Shown: positions 12,588 to 25,430, numbered from the stretch's first letter. The stretch is DNA of 64,000 bases from Blasia pusilla (GCA_050084515.1 CM114274.1:37510001-37574000); one strand, 5' to 3'. Notes: generated by a model not told the origin, from the letters alone. Numbers and translations: made by a program.

Positions 12588-12973
12588 GTACGTTTTCCGT
12601 TTTGCGTCTGAGCCGCGTCTTTTTACTTTTTCCATTTCACCACTTCTTTGGGGTTCTGCTTCGATGTCGTAGCTTCGTCTATGCTTCCTTGCCTAGCTCA
12701 GCGATCACAAGTGCAAGAACTCTCTGACGTCTCGGGAAGCTAGGCAGTGCTGTCGATCTACCGAGGGTGCGACAGAAGGCATCAGAGATTGTTGTTTGTA
12801 GAAACGTTTGCCGTTTGCTCATGCTGCACGTTTCATTTGCCTGGGAGTCTGTGTCGGCCCTGTGCAGTGGAAGCTCACTCGAGTGCTTAGGTAGAAGGTG
12901 AGTGGGAAGAAGTGGATTGGAGATTTTTCTAACAACCGACTGGTTTGTGGTTGTTCGTCGGTGTGGTGCGCAG
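12588..12973 (+). other. Candidate 3'-UTR intron of the EMS1-like gene
   Basis: Twenty-four bases after the stop codon there is a near-perfect donor (tttcag|GTACGT). A branch-like ctaac (about 12928-12934) and an acceptor (gtgcgcag| ending at 12973) would close a 386-bp intron. An intron this close behind the stop (under 50 nt) would not normally trigger nonsense-mediated decay. The inference rests on splice consensus only. Confidence 0.4.
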
Positions 12974-13439
12974 GAACTCATGCCTTATGCATCGTAGTCT
13001 GTAAATTATTGTGAAGCTATTATTGAATGTTCATTCATGAGCACCTGATAAGAATCTCTGGAATGTGGCTTCCTACGAGAAGGGCTTGGACTTCTGCCAA
13101 CGCTATCCGTAGTTTTCGGTCACCTCTCGGTCTCTGAAGGTTCTGTGGTTGACCTTGGGATGGATTTGAGCTCTCCCCCCGAGATTCTCCGATCCGATCT
13201 TATGTCGTGCTACTCACTGCCCTGTCGCCTAAGGGGTTGTCTTCGTCTCACACCAGCTACTAACAATGTGATAACAACGTCCCATACGATAGATCTTGGC
13301 TTTAGGGGAGTGATGATGCAGGTGCCTCACCTGAAAAGAGTTCAGGTTAACCTTCTGATTAGCCTCCAGCATTCTTTCACATAAGAGTATGTGGATAGTA
13401 ATAGTCGAGTGCCACGCAATTTGCTGCCCCATTTGTATG

Positions 13440-13445
13440 AATAAA
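13440..13445 (+). terminator. Candidate polyadenylation signal
   Basis: AATAAA lies about 880 bp after the stop codon of the receptor kinase, in a T-rich context. Plant poly(A) signals are loose, so other sites between 13000 and 13450 (for example the tgtaaattattg region near 13000) are equally possible. Confidence 0.3.
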
Positions 13446-13449
13446 TTGT

Positions 13450-15220
13450 TACCTCAGTGTACATTATTACCCTCGCCTGTCGGTCAACACCTCTTTCCAC
13501 TTTGGCACTTTCTCCATGCCGTGCTCTCGTGCACTGCTCACGTCCTCCCATTCATGAATCCATGCTGCTCGTAGCCCCATCATCAATACGCTCGTTCCCA
13601 CATCTACCGAGCCAACGACTCAAGCCGTAATATCATGCAACACGGAGATATGATGCTGCGACTTTCTACGTTTTAAATGTAAGAACATCCCGAGTACCCT
13701 TGGCCAGCTCTCCCGAGTTCGCGCACAACCTAGTCACCTCCAGATTTCCCGCGTCCACCCAGCCAGTCGAGACTTTCTTCCTCCGGTCCTCCCGACATTC
13801 GGATCGGCAGGCGAAGCGCTCCCGTAACCATCCACCATAGCCGGCTGTCACAAACCGTGCCCACTTCCTTGCAAACGGCTGAGACGTGTTTCTTAGCTGT
13901 CCACTAGAGCCGCAAGAACAGTTATATACTAGTGCAACCCTGAACCGCTTTCGCTTTGACCACGCTCTCTGCACCTTTGCATCGCAGTTTCATAATAATT
14001 TTGTAAAGCTTCCGCATTGAGCTGGCAATATATAATATCGAATCTGGAACCGAATACAAGCTTCTCCCATAGGTCCGATAGTCGCCGAAAACGTAACGTG
14101 ATCGACACACACACATAAGCAAGCCGCTGCCGCCGTAGATCAAGCCGCACTCGTACGTCGAGGTTCTAGAGTATGGGTCTCCGAGCCTTCTGGAAGAGGT
14201 AGAAGTGATGGACGGCTTCAGTGACGGAATACCTCGAACTTAGCAAGCACTGGTGGGAGGCGGTGTCCTGGTGCCGAACTTATGCGTTGACTACATGTAC
14301 TTGAGTTATCTTTAGGTTAGAGGCCCGTAGAGTGTCTGGCACCTCTTGGTTTGTGCACAAACATGAACTACGTTTTCGCCATGTTAATCCTCTTTGAGAT
14401 ACATACATGTTTTTTACAATTCTCCCTTAGATGTGCGAACGTCTACTTCTGGGTAGATAGGCCATGGGAGTAAGCCGAGAATGAAAAGATGCAAGGGTAG
14501 GGGCAGCTTTATCTAACATTATGGAACTAAAAACTGTTAATTTCTTTTGGATGATTAAGTGGGTGTTATAGTTTGAACTAGGTAGAGGAGGTTTCATGAA
14601 GTTGGAAAGGGGAGGTTTGGGGCTTTAATTCTAGCAGCTCATTTTGATATGATGAGCTATGTGTTTAGTTGCACTTGTACGTGCCCTTGGTTGGTCTACT
14701 CGAGCCTTTTGGGCTCTTGAGTGCCCTCTCTTTAGGTGCCTCACCTTCTTTAACACACATTTGGTCATCTTGTTCAAGAGTTTTAATGAGAGTATAGTTT
14801 GTCCTCAATGTCAACATTGACCTACTAAGAAGTAAGAAACATGTGCAAGGAGGTGTCTATCTTTTAGATTTGACACACATCTATTTCACGCTGCAATAAG
14901 GTTGTGTTGGTGTGTACCCATAGAGTTTATTAAACTTGACTCGGTTAGGATTGATATGATATTAAAATCATATTTTATTTTTTTTGAAAAAGTGATTTTT
15001 GTAGAAGTCTGGATGCGTACCCAATTGCCTATTTTTTGGACCTAGTGAGAGTTATCGTGATCCATCTACAGATAAATCATCGGTCCTTTTCAAACCTAAT
15101 TGCTTACAATCGATGCATGCGCAATTGTGAAATCCGATAGATGTTGGCAAGTGTGCCACATTGGAGTTTCACTACTAAGCATTTTTCGTCCACCCTAAAC
15201 GATATTCTCTGGTAGAGTTT
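13450..15220. other. Intergenic DNA downstream of the EMS1-like gene
   Basis: GC content stays moderate to about 14.2 kb and then falls sharply. Minus-strand open frames at 13666-14150 have no recognisable domain and no relatives in the window. From 14.3 kb the sequence is AT-rich with no supportable feature. Confidence 0.5.
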
Positions 15221-15224
15221 CATG

Positions 15225-15600
15225 ATCAATGTCCTTGTGGTTAAAAAGAATGGGCCATGAAAGGAATAAGAAAGACTAAGAAGATGAGTTAAGATGGAAA
15301 TCCACTATGTTTTCTTTCAATTTCTATTTTAATTTTGAGACATCATTTAGTTGCAATATTGCATTGCATTGCATTTTTTGTCATGGAGCAATCCTCAACT
15401 TGAATTATTCAGATGTGGAAATACGGTCTCAAGACCATAAAATTCAAAGACCATATTTGGGGGTTTCATTTTTTAATGCTATGTGTAGATATGTCTTTGG
15501 AGATTCCCCCCACCCTCGATTTGTTGGGCCACGATACATGCTCAAGTAGAGTTTCATATCATATGCCTTAATTTTTTTTCTGAAGAAATAGAAAGCCTAA
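15225..15600 (+). repeat. Degenerate direct repeat, unit 1
   Basis: Aligns with 16365-16770 in the same orientation, about 1.14 kb apart. Shared blocks include ttaaaaagaatgggcca/tca, a T-rich ctttcaatttctattttaattt block, gacatcattt, and tacggtctcaagacc/tatggtctccaagacc. Divergence is high. The pair could be old LTRs, since the spacing is short for an autonomous element, or a tandem duplication. Confidence 0.45.
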
Positions 15601-16364
15601 ATAAAAAGGGATGATGAGAAATCATGGTTGCACAAAAATGGTCAAGTCCATCCCTAGGACCGACATGGACGAAAAAGTTTGGACATATCCACGGACATCG
15701 ATTACAAAAGGTAGGGCCCACACTTACAGTTGATGGTGGAAAGCAAGGCAAGGGCGGGCGGGGCAATAAGAGGGAAGGGAGTGGATGTGGGAGGAGGAAG
15801 AAACATGAAAGTGTGGGTCACAAGGGTAAGTGGGGGTTTGAGAAAGAAGGGGGAGATAGGGCCCATATGGACAAGTCCTCCATTAGTGCTAATTGACGTG
15901 TTCATATCCGCGAACACTGACTTTTTCTATATGCAACCTTGTGGGAAATCTATTGAGAGTACAAAGAGGGGACTCAAAGAGTCAAGTATGTGAAAGCTAC
16001 AATCATCCCAAAAAGAAGAAGAAAAGGAGGCATTCCCCTATCGATTGAACTAATAAAAAATAGAGAAAATATAAATGACATTTAGAGAGACATGACTACC
16101 ACTAAATCGGCTTCTAGCATCGGTATCTCCCACAACTTGAGCCGTCCGCAAAAGCCGATTATGTTGGGCATGCTGTAAAGCTATGGAGACTTGTTGGCAC
16201 GTTGCCTGCAATAAAGAGTCACAATAGCTAAGAACAACCCATTTCTTGATTGGAGATTATGAGTGCAATCCGTAAAGAAAAATTCAAACCTCTCACCAGT
16301 AGCCCCATACCTCAATATGGCTAGGGGGGTATAAATCGATGCTCATCATAATTCATGAAGTTGA

Positions 16365-16770
16365 CTAAAGAGATGTATTTAAAAAGAATGGGTCATAAAA
16401 TGATCGAGACATATGAAGAGGAAGGAGTTAAAGTGGAGATTAATTTTTCTTTTTTTGAATTTTTATTTTGATCTCGACACATCATTTGAATGTACCATTA
16501 GATTGGATTGCATGTTGTCGTATTGTCTGTGATGACACCATCTTCAACTCACAATGTTCATATCTAGAAATATGGTCTCCAAGACCAAACCAAAATTCAA
16601 ACAACCCATTAGGGGATTTTCATTTTTAATTCCATATGTAGATAGACTTAGAGCATGGCCTACGTTTTAAAGACCTTAGACCATGCCCTCACCAAGTTTC
16701 ATTATACATGATTTTGTGGTTAAAAGTTAGGGCCATAAAAGAAAGGCTCTCGTATCAAGAGTCTATCTTT
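16365..16770 (+). repeat. Degenerate direct repeat, unit 2
   Basis: Partner of unit 1 at 15225-15600, recognised by the same ordered blocks (gaatgggtcataaaa, gacacatcatttgaatg, atatggtctccaagacc, gggattttcatttttaat). The DNA between the units (15600-16365) shows only small open frames with no domains. Confidence 0.45.
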
Positions 16771-17417
16771 GAGTAAGGGCGGACCTTCTAGCTATTGCAA
16801 TCATTAATGCAAGATAAATAATTTAACCAGTATTTCCCTATTCGATGTAGGATTATAATGTACACTTTGCATTCTCTAATGATAGAGGTCATGATCATTT
16901 AACCTAAAAATTCTCAACTAGGAAGTTTCTATAAACCACATCATGTTTCTACGATAAGAAAATTGCATAATTGGTATTAAAATCTAATCAACGAGGCGTG
17001 TTTATATCCATAGGTTCCTAGACATCGATATACAATGTACAATCCCAAATCCTTATGTAGATGATAATTGGAATTATTCTTGAAGGTGATGATTGTATGA
17101 CTTGATCCATGAGCTTCTCTCTAAAGTGGAAGGCTAGATAATGAACAAACCAATACTTTTGTACAAAAAAATATTTATGTGATATGGATTAAGGAAAAAG
17201 AAATCAAGTACGAACTGTATTCATCCATGATTAAAAAAAACCCTTGAAGGTACATACATACATACATAAGGGGTTTAGAAATGTACAAAATAAGGCCAAA
17301 CCTATCTTGTGCCATATGGTTCTCTCTCAAGGCTCAACCAATTATGTTTAGACACAATAAACTAAATCGTCCATATCCTCTCCAACTATCCTAATCTTCA
17401 TTTCTTGATTACTTTAA
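16771..17417. other. AT-rich spacer
   Basis: No gene, repeat or regulatory structure that I can support. Confidence 0.5.
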
Positions 17418-17758
17418 CTTTATGTTTCCTGTGTATTTTTTATGACCTCTTTTTCTAGAGTTAGGCCCATAGAAATGAGATGCCCTTTAGATGTTTAAAC
17501 AAAGGTTGCACATGGATAAAATTCATTTCTCCGAACTTGTCTGTATCCGTAGATTTATGTGAGCGTGGACTCGCGTTGTCGTGTAGTAAACTAATCCACC
17601 ATGTATTTTCCACTGTTATTAGTGTTAGAGAGCGTTTTATAAATATTAAGTTGACTATCTTAGGAAAATAATTTTTTATGTTTAAACCTCTTAATGGTGC
17701 CTCATTTGTGAGGGCCTAACTCTAGGAAAAAAGAGATATTAAATACGACAAGGAAAAT
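17418..17758. mobile_element. MITE with imperfect terminal inverted repeats
   Basis: A 341-bp non-coding segment is bounded by inverted repeats of about 45-50 bp. Its clearest inner part is ctagagttaggccc (17455-17468) against gggcctaactctag (17712-17725), and the match extends outward imperfectly. The hexamer ctttaa lies on both sides (17412-17417 and 17759-17764) and is a plausible target-site duplication. No transposase is encoded, so this is a non-autonomous DNA transposon. The superfamily is not assignable by eye. Confidence 0.55.
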
Positions 17759-17764
17759 CTTTAA

Positions 17765-18374
17765 AAAAAAAAGTGGGTTAGTGTATTAATGAAAATAAAA
17801 CTAAAGTGGTCTGGGTTGGTAAAGACGTCAAGGCTAGGGTAGTTCGTGTTGGTTGGGGATATGAAGTGGATTTATGATGATATTTTAGGAGGAGATAAAA
17901 AAGTAATCTATTTGTGTCAAAATGAGATTGGTTAAGCTTTGAGAGGAGGCCAAGTGATACAAGATAAGATAAGATAAGTCTTATTTTGTACTCTTGTAGA
18001 TCCCTTTTGAATATATAAAGAAGAGTGACTTTCAAGGATTCACCACATTGAACTTCATTTCTCATCTTTCTTTTGTCACTCTTGAGTGAATGACACAAGG
18101 CTTGCTTGCTCTTCCAATAAGAATGGATTACCCTCTTAGGAGAGTGACTTGACCATGCTCTATTCTTCCACAGTTTGAAGAGTTTGATATAAATTTATAG
18201 AGATGATTATTTGAAGAGACTTGTTATCTTAGAAGAGTTCTCTTTATCATTTTAGGGATAGAAGATGGATTTGGACTTGTTACTTTTCCAATGAGAATGG
18301 ATTATCCCTCTTGGGAGAACAACTCCACCATAACCCATTCTTAAGGAAATAGAGATTATAGAGTATAGGTTGAA
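17765..18374. other. Spacer with internal near-repeats
   Basis: No gene is supported. The sentence-like block aatgagaatggattatccctcttgggag (about 18288-18318) resembles 18114-18144 (aataagaatggattaccctcttaggag), so there is a short local duplication about 174 bp apart. A gataagataagata run lies near 17962. Confidence 0.4.
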
Positions 18375-19730
18375 TTGAGGAAACTTATCTTCCATAAATA
18401 CGAATTTACCCGTAATTTAAATTTTTGTAGGGGAAGAGAGGAAAATAAAGAAGACCTTCACGTGGTATGGGTTAAGAAAACGGAAATCTACAATATACGC
18501 TCCACCCCTATCCATGAGTTTCCTGAGTCTGTGACTTACATAATCGATTGTATGGATGAATTCTCCAGCGGCTTGGACGTGCTAGAGGCAAGCATACAGA
18601 CTGCTATTGCTAATCAGTAAGAGAACTTGACAAAGTTGATGGAATTGATTTCCATGAGCTTGAGAAGGGACCATGAGGACATAAGGGGTTTCAGGAAGAG
18701 ATCTGAAAATCCAAGAGTTGTATCCTCTCCTCATTTTGTTAGTCATCCAGACCCTACTCCTAGTGGGGCATTTGCCTCTATGCCATTGAGTGTATCCTCT
18801 CCTCAACCAATCACCGGACCATCTTCAAGGGAGAGTGCGGCCTCTCCGAAGTTGGTTACTATTATCCCTTTGCCTCCATTTCTTCCATAAGTTGCCAAGA
18901 GTGTTCATACATTAAGAGGACTAGATAGAGTTGCTGGCATTGCACCAACTGGTCCAAAGAAGGGAGGCACAAAAGAGGTTAATGCCATTGTGTTTGAAGA
19001 TGACCTTATGAGTTCAAGTATGTGAGTTTAGAGTGATGTTGTCCACTTTACTTTGAAGTTGCTGAAGAATCATGATCTATTTGAAAGGGTGGTTAAAGTT
19101 TCCTGCTGATTGTGATTGTAGAGACCAAAGATGAGGCCCCGACCGTTGTAGGCAAACTCCAGGGTAGGACATCGCGGAGATACAACTTTGAGGGCACGGT
19201 ATTTTCAGAGGAGAACGAGGACAATGCAGGGATGCTGGGGAGTGGTGGACCAATGGAGTTGGATCACTTGGATCTTCTGCAAAAGCCAACAGTGGTGAGA
19301 AGATCGACACTTAGGAAGAGGACCCCAGAGGCTAACAAGCCAATATTGAAATCTGTTGTGCCTCCGTTGAAGCAGTTGATATCACGTGAGAACCCTTCCG
19401 TGGTTGTAGGTTTTGGCTGAGATATTTTGGTACTTCTCGAAGTTTGGATGCCATGAGTTAGCATGGGATCGGGCGTATTTATGTGTGTGTTTGGTGACAG
19501 CAATGAATGTCGTGTAGCGACATATATGCGTACGACAGCCGTAAGAATATCCTCAATTTTTCGATTGGCTTGTTATGTTTGCCCATGTTATTTTGGATTA
19601 GAGAGGTATGCAAGAAGAAATATGTATTGCCATTTCCAAATATGGCTGACGATCCATCGGAGATTTATGTTGAAGATGCCATTGATAGTGTAATGTTATG
19701 GCCATCTCATCTTGTCATGCCTTCTTAGAA
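18375..19730 (+). pseudogene. Remains of an unrecognised gene (LPFPNM family, locus 1)
   Basis: Three plus-strand open blocks in order look like fragments of one protein. At 18375-18890 there is a charged, possibly coiled-coil part followed by a Pro/Ser-rich part. At 19112-19420 there is an acidic then basic part. At 19507-19730 there is a block containing LPFPNMADDP and, 13 residues later, DSVMLW. The last block matches the minus-strand gene at 49334-49783 (LPFPNMQDDP ... NSLVLW), so both loci carry the same unnamed family. Stops separate the blocks (one lies between 18617 and 18627), so this copy is broken or has introns I cannot define. No function is recognised. Confidence 0.45.
19479..19550 (+). 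repeat. Short dispersed repeat (pair with 21024-21096)
   Basis: About 70 bp (tatttatgtgtgtgtttggt, then gacagcaatgaatgtcgtgtagc) recurs at 21024-21096 with scattered C/T and G/A differences. This copy lies in the gap between the second and third blocks of the LPFPNM locus. Confidence 0.5.
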
Positions 19731-19739
19731 GTAGGGGCA

Positions 19740-20640
19740 CCTTCGCTTTGTGTATAGTTTTTTTGAGTGTGGTCATCCTAGTCTTGTAAATTCTTCATTT
19801 TGAGCTATTCAGAGGGGGGTTTTTTAGATGCTAAGACATTCAAAAGTGGGGTTTTGTACTCACTAGTAGAGGAATCTTCCCTTTGACATTCCTCATGAGT
19901 GTGGCCATTTCCATGTACTTATAACTTTTGTACTCATAAGTAGAGGAATTTGATGTTTGTATTTCAGTTTTGGGTGTGACAATTGAGATGCTCTTGGATT
20001 TTCATGTCTCAATCTTGAGTATATCAGAGGGGGAGTTTGTACTCATCAAAAGTAGATTTTGTGTTCTTCCATTGATGAGGGCAATTGAAAAGAACTCGGG
20101 CCTGACTTTAATGTAAGTCTCCATTTTTCATAGAAAGCATCATTCACTATTCACTAGGCATTCTTGTGATGTAAGTTGATAGTCCATTTGAGGGTGAATG
20201 GATACACTTTGTAGCTTTGGACACATGGCCAAAATTGGATGTAAGATGCATTGGCTACCTCTATCTTTTAATAGACAAGGATTTCTGATTGTGAAAACTA
20301 ATGCGATGCTACAACATGGGTGGGTTGGTATATGAGTAATGTGCTTGTATATTTTCACACGATGCTGGTAGCATTAGGACTGTACTTAGAGCATAATGGC
20401 ATCTCCATTGCATGGATGTAAGAGAAGTAATGATAGGTGTAGGGAGGATACGTGGGAAGGGGTGGTTCATATTCATGGATACAAAATGGACTTAAATGCC
20501 AATTTTATGTACATATATTTGTCAGCAATAAAGCAAGCCTGTATTACATAATGATTGGCTATCGTTGTTTGTATTACTTTATTTGCATATTTTTTGTTAG
20601 TGAATAGGACATGGACAAGTGATTCTTTTGTGACGCATGA
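19740..20640. other. AT-rich spacer
   Basis: No gene supported. The short phrase cagagggg(g)(g)ttt recurs (near 19811, 20028 and 21004), always followed by text like 'gtact', suggesting fragments of one repeat family. The sequence tttgtactcactagtagagg (about 19853) also recurs in altered form near 19930. Confidence 0.4.
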
Positions 20641-20753
20641 AGTCATTATTTGTTACTCTTAGTAGTCATTCAAAGTCACTCTTCACGACTCGTCTAGTCA
20701 CTTTTAATGCCTCGTCTAGTCATTCTTTATGACTTGCGTAATCACTCCGTATG

Positions 20754-20835
20754 ACTAGACGAGTCATTCTTCATGACTCGTCTAGTAATTTTTTATGACT
20801 TAACCTAGTCACAAACAATGACTAGGTGAAGTCAT
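20754..20835. repeat. Fold-back palindromes built on TGACTAG/CTAGTCA words
   Basis: A perfect 14-bp inverted repeat with a 5-nt loop lies at 20754-20786 (actagacgagtcat / atgactcgtctagt). A second imperfect one lies at 20795-20835 (17-bp arms reading atgacttaacctagtca and tgactaggtgaagtcat). The surrounding 20640-20960 is rich in the same words on both strands. It has no coding capacity and is probably part of a fold-back or subterminal transposon region. Confidence 0.55.
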
Positions 20836-21023
20836 ATTTAGTGACTATGTTGAGTAACAAAAATTAGACTAAGATATGACCCCTCGGTTTCAGTAATAAT
20901 TTATACGACTAGGAGTAATTTTTATTACTATAGTCTGGTTAAGTAATTACTGAGTCTCACACGCGCGGTTTGATTAACATCCAGTCATTTTTTTAAGTCA
21001 TCCAGAGGGGGGTTTGGTACTAG

Positions 21024-21096
21024 TGTATGTGTTTATGTGTATGTTCGGTGACAACGATGTATGTTGTGTAGCAATATATATGCGCATGGCAGTTGT
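21024..21096 (+). repeat. Short dispersed repeat (pair with 19479-19550)
   Basis: Second copy of the 70-bp repeat, about 1545 bp downstream of the first. It sits immediately upstream of the larger dispersed repeat at 21120. Confidence 0.5.
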
Positions 21097-21119
21097 TACG
21101 TATATTAGGATAGAGCGAC

Positions 21120-22250
<1,131 letters not shown>

Positions 22251-22999
22251 TGTGTTCCCATCCTCGCTTTTCTTATGGTTCAAAGGATTGCCCCGTCCTA
22301 AACTTGAACTTGAGCCGGGTTCCCAAGCAAGGGGTTCCCATAAATAGTTCTTGATTATGCCCTCTCGGGATATATTGTGTCAAAAAGAGAGGTCGACATT
22401 TTCATGGCTTCCTCCGTCTTTGTTCTGCCTGTGAGCGTTTGCCCACCGCTTTGGTTATGGTATCCACGAATGCTTTCTCATCTTGCTCCCATGATTCAGG
22501 CCTCCTGGGAGCTTGGATGCTTGCACAATCTCTTGAACCTTTTTCGCCCAAGATTTGGCCTTTTTACGGGTCTTCTTTGGGTCCAGGTTTTCCCAATCAC
22601 CTCTTTAGGATAGCGATGGGAGTCCATTGTCTCTAGCTGCCTCCGCCATTTCAACTTGGCGATGTCACGTCTATCCTCCAAGGGTTCCACACCTAGTTCG
22701 ATCTCACACCAACGCGGGCTGTTCGTGATGAAGTTGACATCATACCCAAACGCTCTTCAACCGCACGCGACTTCAAGCCTATCCTTTGTTTGGTGTTGGC
22801 ATCCCACATTGCTGCCCGACATTACAGCGAGGGACGAATGGTATGCAAAATGACACGCTTTTGCCGATGTGATGTCCCGACATCAGAGGGAATCTGGACA
22901 GACCGTTCACCTTCTTGTGGCCTTTCTCGTAGTCTTCTTAATGTGTGCATCCCACATGCAATCTTCCGAGAATTCTATGCCCAGATAGGTGTAGGTAGC

Positions 23000-23830
23000 C
23001 ACACGGGGATCTCTTGGTCACCCCAGTACCACTGTTGGTCTTGGTCCTCCTCCTTGCCATTGAAAATCATCACACCGCACTTCAAGACATTTGCCTCCAT
23101 GCCCCACATGTCACACCAGATTTTGGTCGGGAGATCATCTCTTGGAGTTTCTCTCGTGTTTCCTCGAGGCCACCAAAGTCATTAGCAAACATCAGGGCAA
23201 CAATAGAGCCGTTGCCCACCCGTATGCCTAGTCCACTATCCTCCATTTCTTCCAATAGGGAATTCACGAAAATGTTGAAGAGGGTGGGGAGAGCGGGCAT
23301 CCTTGAGCCACTCCTTGCTTGATGTCGAATGTCCCACTCTTTTGGCCATTCACCGTAACTCTACTCCTTGTGTTCGGTGCATCTTCTCCACCACCCTCCA
23401 CATTTTCCCTCTCAGCCCCGCCTTCCACAAAGGCTATAAGAAAGCCCGCCACGCCATACAAGTGTCATATGCCTTCTTCAGGTCCAAGAAGAAGCAATAG
23501 GTGGGTTTCCCCTCTTTTTCCTACCCTGGATGATCTGATTGAAGGTGAAGATGTGGTCCACGCATCCTTGGGCTTGCCGGAAGCCACCTGGCCTTCCTTG
23601 ATGACAGAATTCTCCTCTAGGTGCACAGAGATCCTATTGTTGAGTATACGGCAAAGGAGCTTCCGACTACACTCAAGCAATGTAATACCCCTGTAGTTTC
23701 GGGGTCTTCGCTCACCCTTCTTGAAGAGGTTCACGATGACTCCCATCCGCCATCTTTGTGGGATGACTTCGCCCTCAGACAGGTTGAAGAGACTCACTAG
23801 AGAACGAGCCATAGCAAAGATCGCCATACT
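23000..23830 (-). pseudogene. LINE reverse transcriptase domain remnant
   Basis: Successive minus-strand blocks give PRNYRGITLLE (about 23700), GVAQGCPLSP (about 23290) and LMFANDFGGL (about 23185). The last corresponds to the FADD catalytic box with one aspartate changed to asparagine, consistent with a C-to-T type mutation. At least two frameshifts join the blocks. The family is non-LTR reverse transcriptase; the clade was not determined. Confidence 0.85.
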
Positions 23831-24749
23831 TTAATGACTCATTCACCAACTCATCACCACCGCCTGCTTTGTGGTTCAAGTTCTTTGATCGCTGCTCCCA
23901 CCTCAGCCAGGAGAACCAATCATTATATCGTTGCCCACTCAACCTCATCATCCGCCTTCTCTCCGTTGTATCTTTACAAAATCCTCCACCACCCTCTCAA
24001 GTTCTCGCTCTTCAGGGATGTCCGAGCGGGCTTCTGCCTAACTCCTTGTAATGGCCTTCCAACACATGTCGGATCTGTTTTTTTGGGTCACCATTCCACC
24101 GTCTTTTCTCTTCAAGGCCTTTACGCCGTTTCGCCCCTGGCCTTGCTCAATTTCTGCACTTCCATCCAGAACTTTTCTCGATTCTCGGTGAAATTCTCAT
24201 TGATGGATGAGTATGTGGCTTGGTTCATTTTCTTCTTGTGCATGCGCACGAGAAGATGGGTTTCTGCGTAGGGCCACATACTCGCCCCACAAGGATGCAT
24301 CATCCCCTGGCTTTGGCACTTGTGACATACGCTTCCCTTCGTTTGGCAATGGCGCCTTGAGTTCCAAGGACCACCATTTTGGCTCTGCCGATATTATCAA
24401 TTTCTTGCCGACAAAGCAATCTCGGCGGCATCTGTCACTCCACGCCCCACCATGCCAAAGCACCATGTCCACAGTTGTTCTTGTGAACCCAAAGGTCTTG
24501 ACGGTAGATTCAACGAAAGTGTCAAATGCCAAGAGATTTTCTTCCACTTGCCAATGTACACCTTCTTGTTGCCCTCATCTTGAAGTCCTCTATCCTCCAT
24601 TTCTTGATCACCCTCTTCACTTTGGTTTGGTCGAGCATTTTAGCCTTTGCTTCAACTCTGTCGAGACCAATGAATGATCGATCTTCCAATGTCCGGTCGC
24701 ATCCACTATGATCTTCCCCTGCGTGTGTAGAGTTCCTCATCCACTGACT

Positions 24750-25430
24750 ATGTAGTCCACAATGGAGCTCTCATTCTCCTTGAAGTTGACCCTAGTCCAA
24801 GCCGGGATCCCACCTTATGCCTATCATTAAGTGCCATCGGTTGAAGTTCCCTCAACATCGTGATCACCGTGTGCCATTGCCATTCACTCTCACATCTCCA
24901 AACATCCCGATCTCCGCTTGGGGATCGGTGCCTTGCCCCACCACCTGTTGAAGTCTCCAAAGCAAGACTATGTTCCCCTTTGTCCGGAACCCAAGGCAAT
25001 CAGTTTTCACACTATCAAACGCTGCCTCTGTTACAACAAAGCAGATTCTTGTTTGTAGGCATGTAAATACACCCAATATACATATCTGCGAGTTGCACTC
25101 AGCTCGGACTTTGACCCATATGTGTGTTCATACTCAAGCCCTCTGCTGATGATCTCACACCTATCCACCATGAAGTCTCTGATGAAGAACCCGACACCCT
25201 TCATACCTCTGTTGTTGTTCGCTTGGGTGCTGCACATCTTTCCAAACCATGCATAGTGTGGTACATGGGGTATCTCCATTAACTTGGTTTCCCAAGTTTC
25301 TGACCCCCCATATATATATATATTTGATTTTTCAGCAAAACTTCAGCAACCTCCACCGCTTCATTGCATGGGTCAGTCCACGAAGTTCCAGGTACCCAAA
25401 CGGAGACCTGTCACTAAGTGGGTTGGGGAT
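24750..25430 (-). pseudogene. LINE endonuclease domain remnant
   Basis: The reading begins with LRLGTWNF at about 25395, the typical opening of an APE-like LINE endonuclease. It continues with GVGFFIRDFMVDRCEII and a YGSKSELSATRRYVYWVYLHA stretch. After a frame change comes a GDFNRWWGK-like segment (about 24945), corresponding to the conserved GDFN motif. This domain nicks target DNA for target-primed reverse transcription. It is broken by stops and frameshifts. Confidence 0.75.

Noticed and set aside
13666-14150. Possible small gene on the minus strand
   Set aside because: No domain, no splice support, no homologue in the window; length expected by chance in GC-richer DNA.
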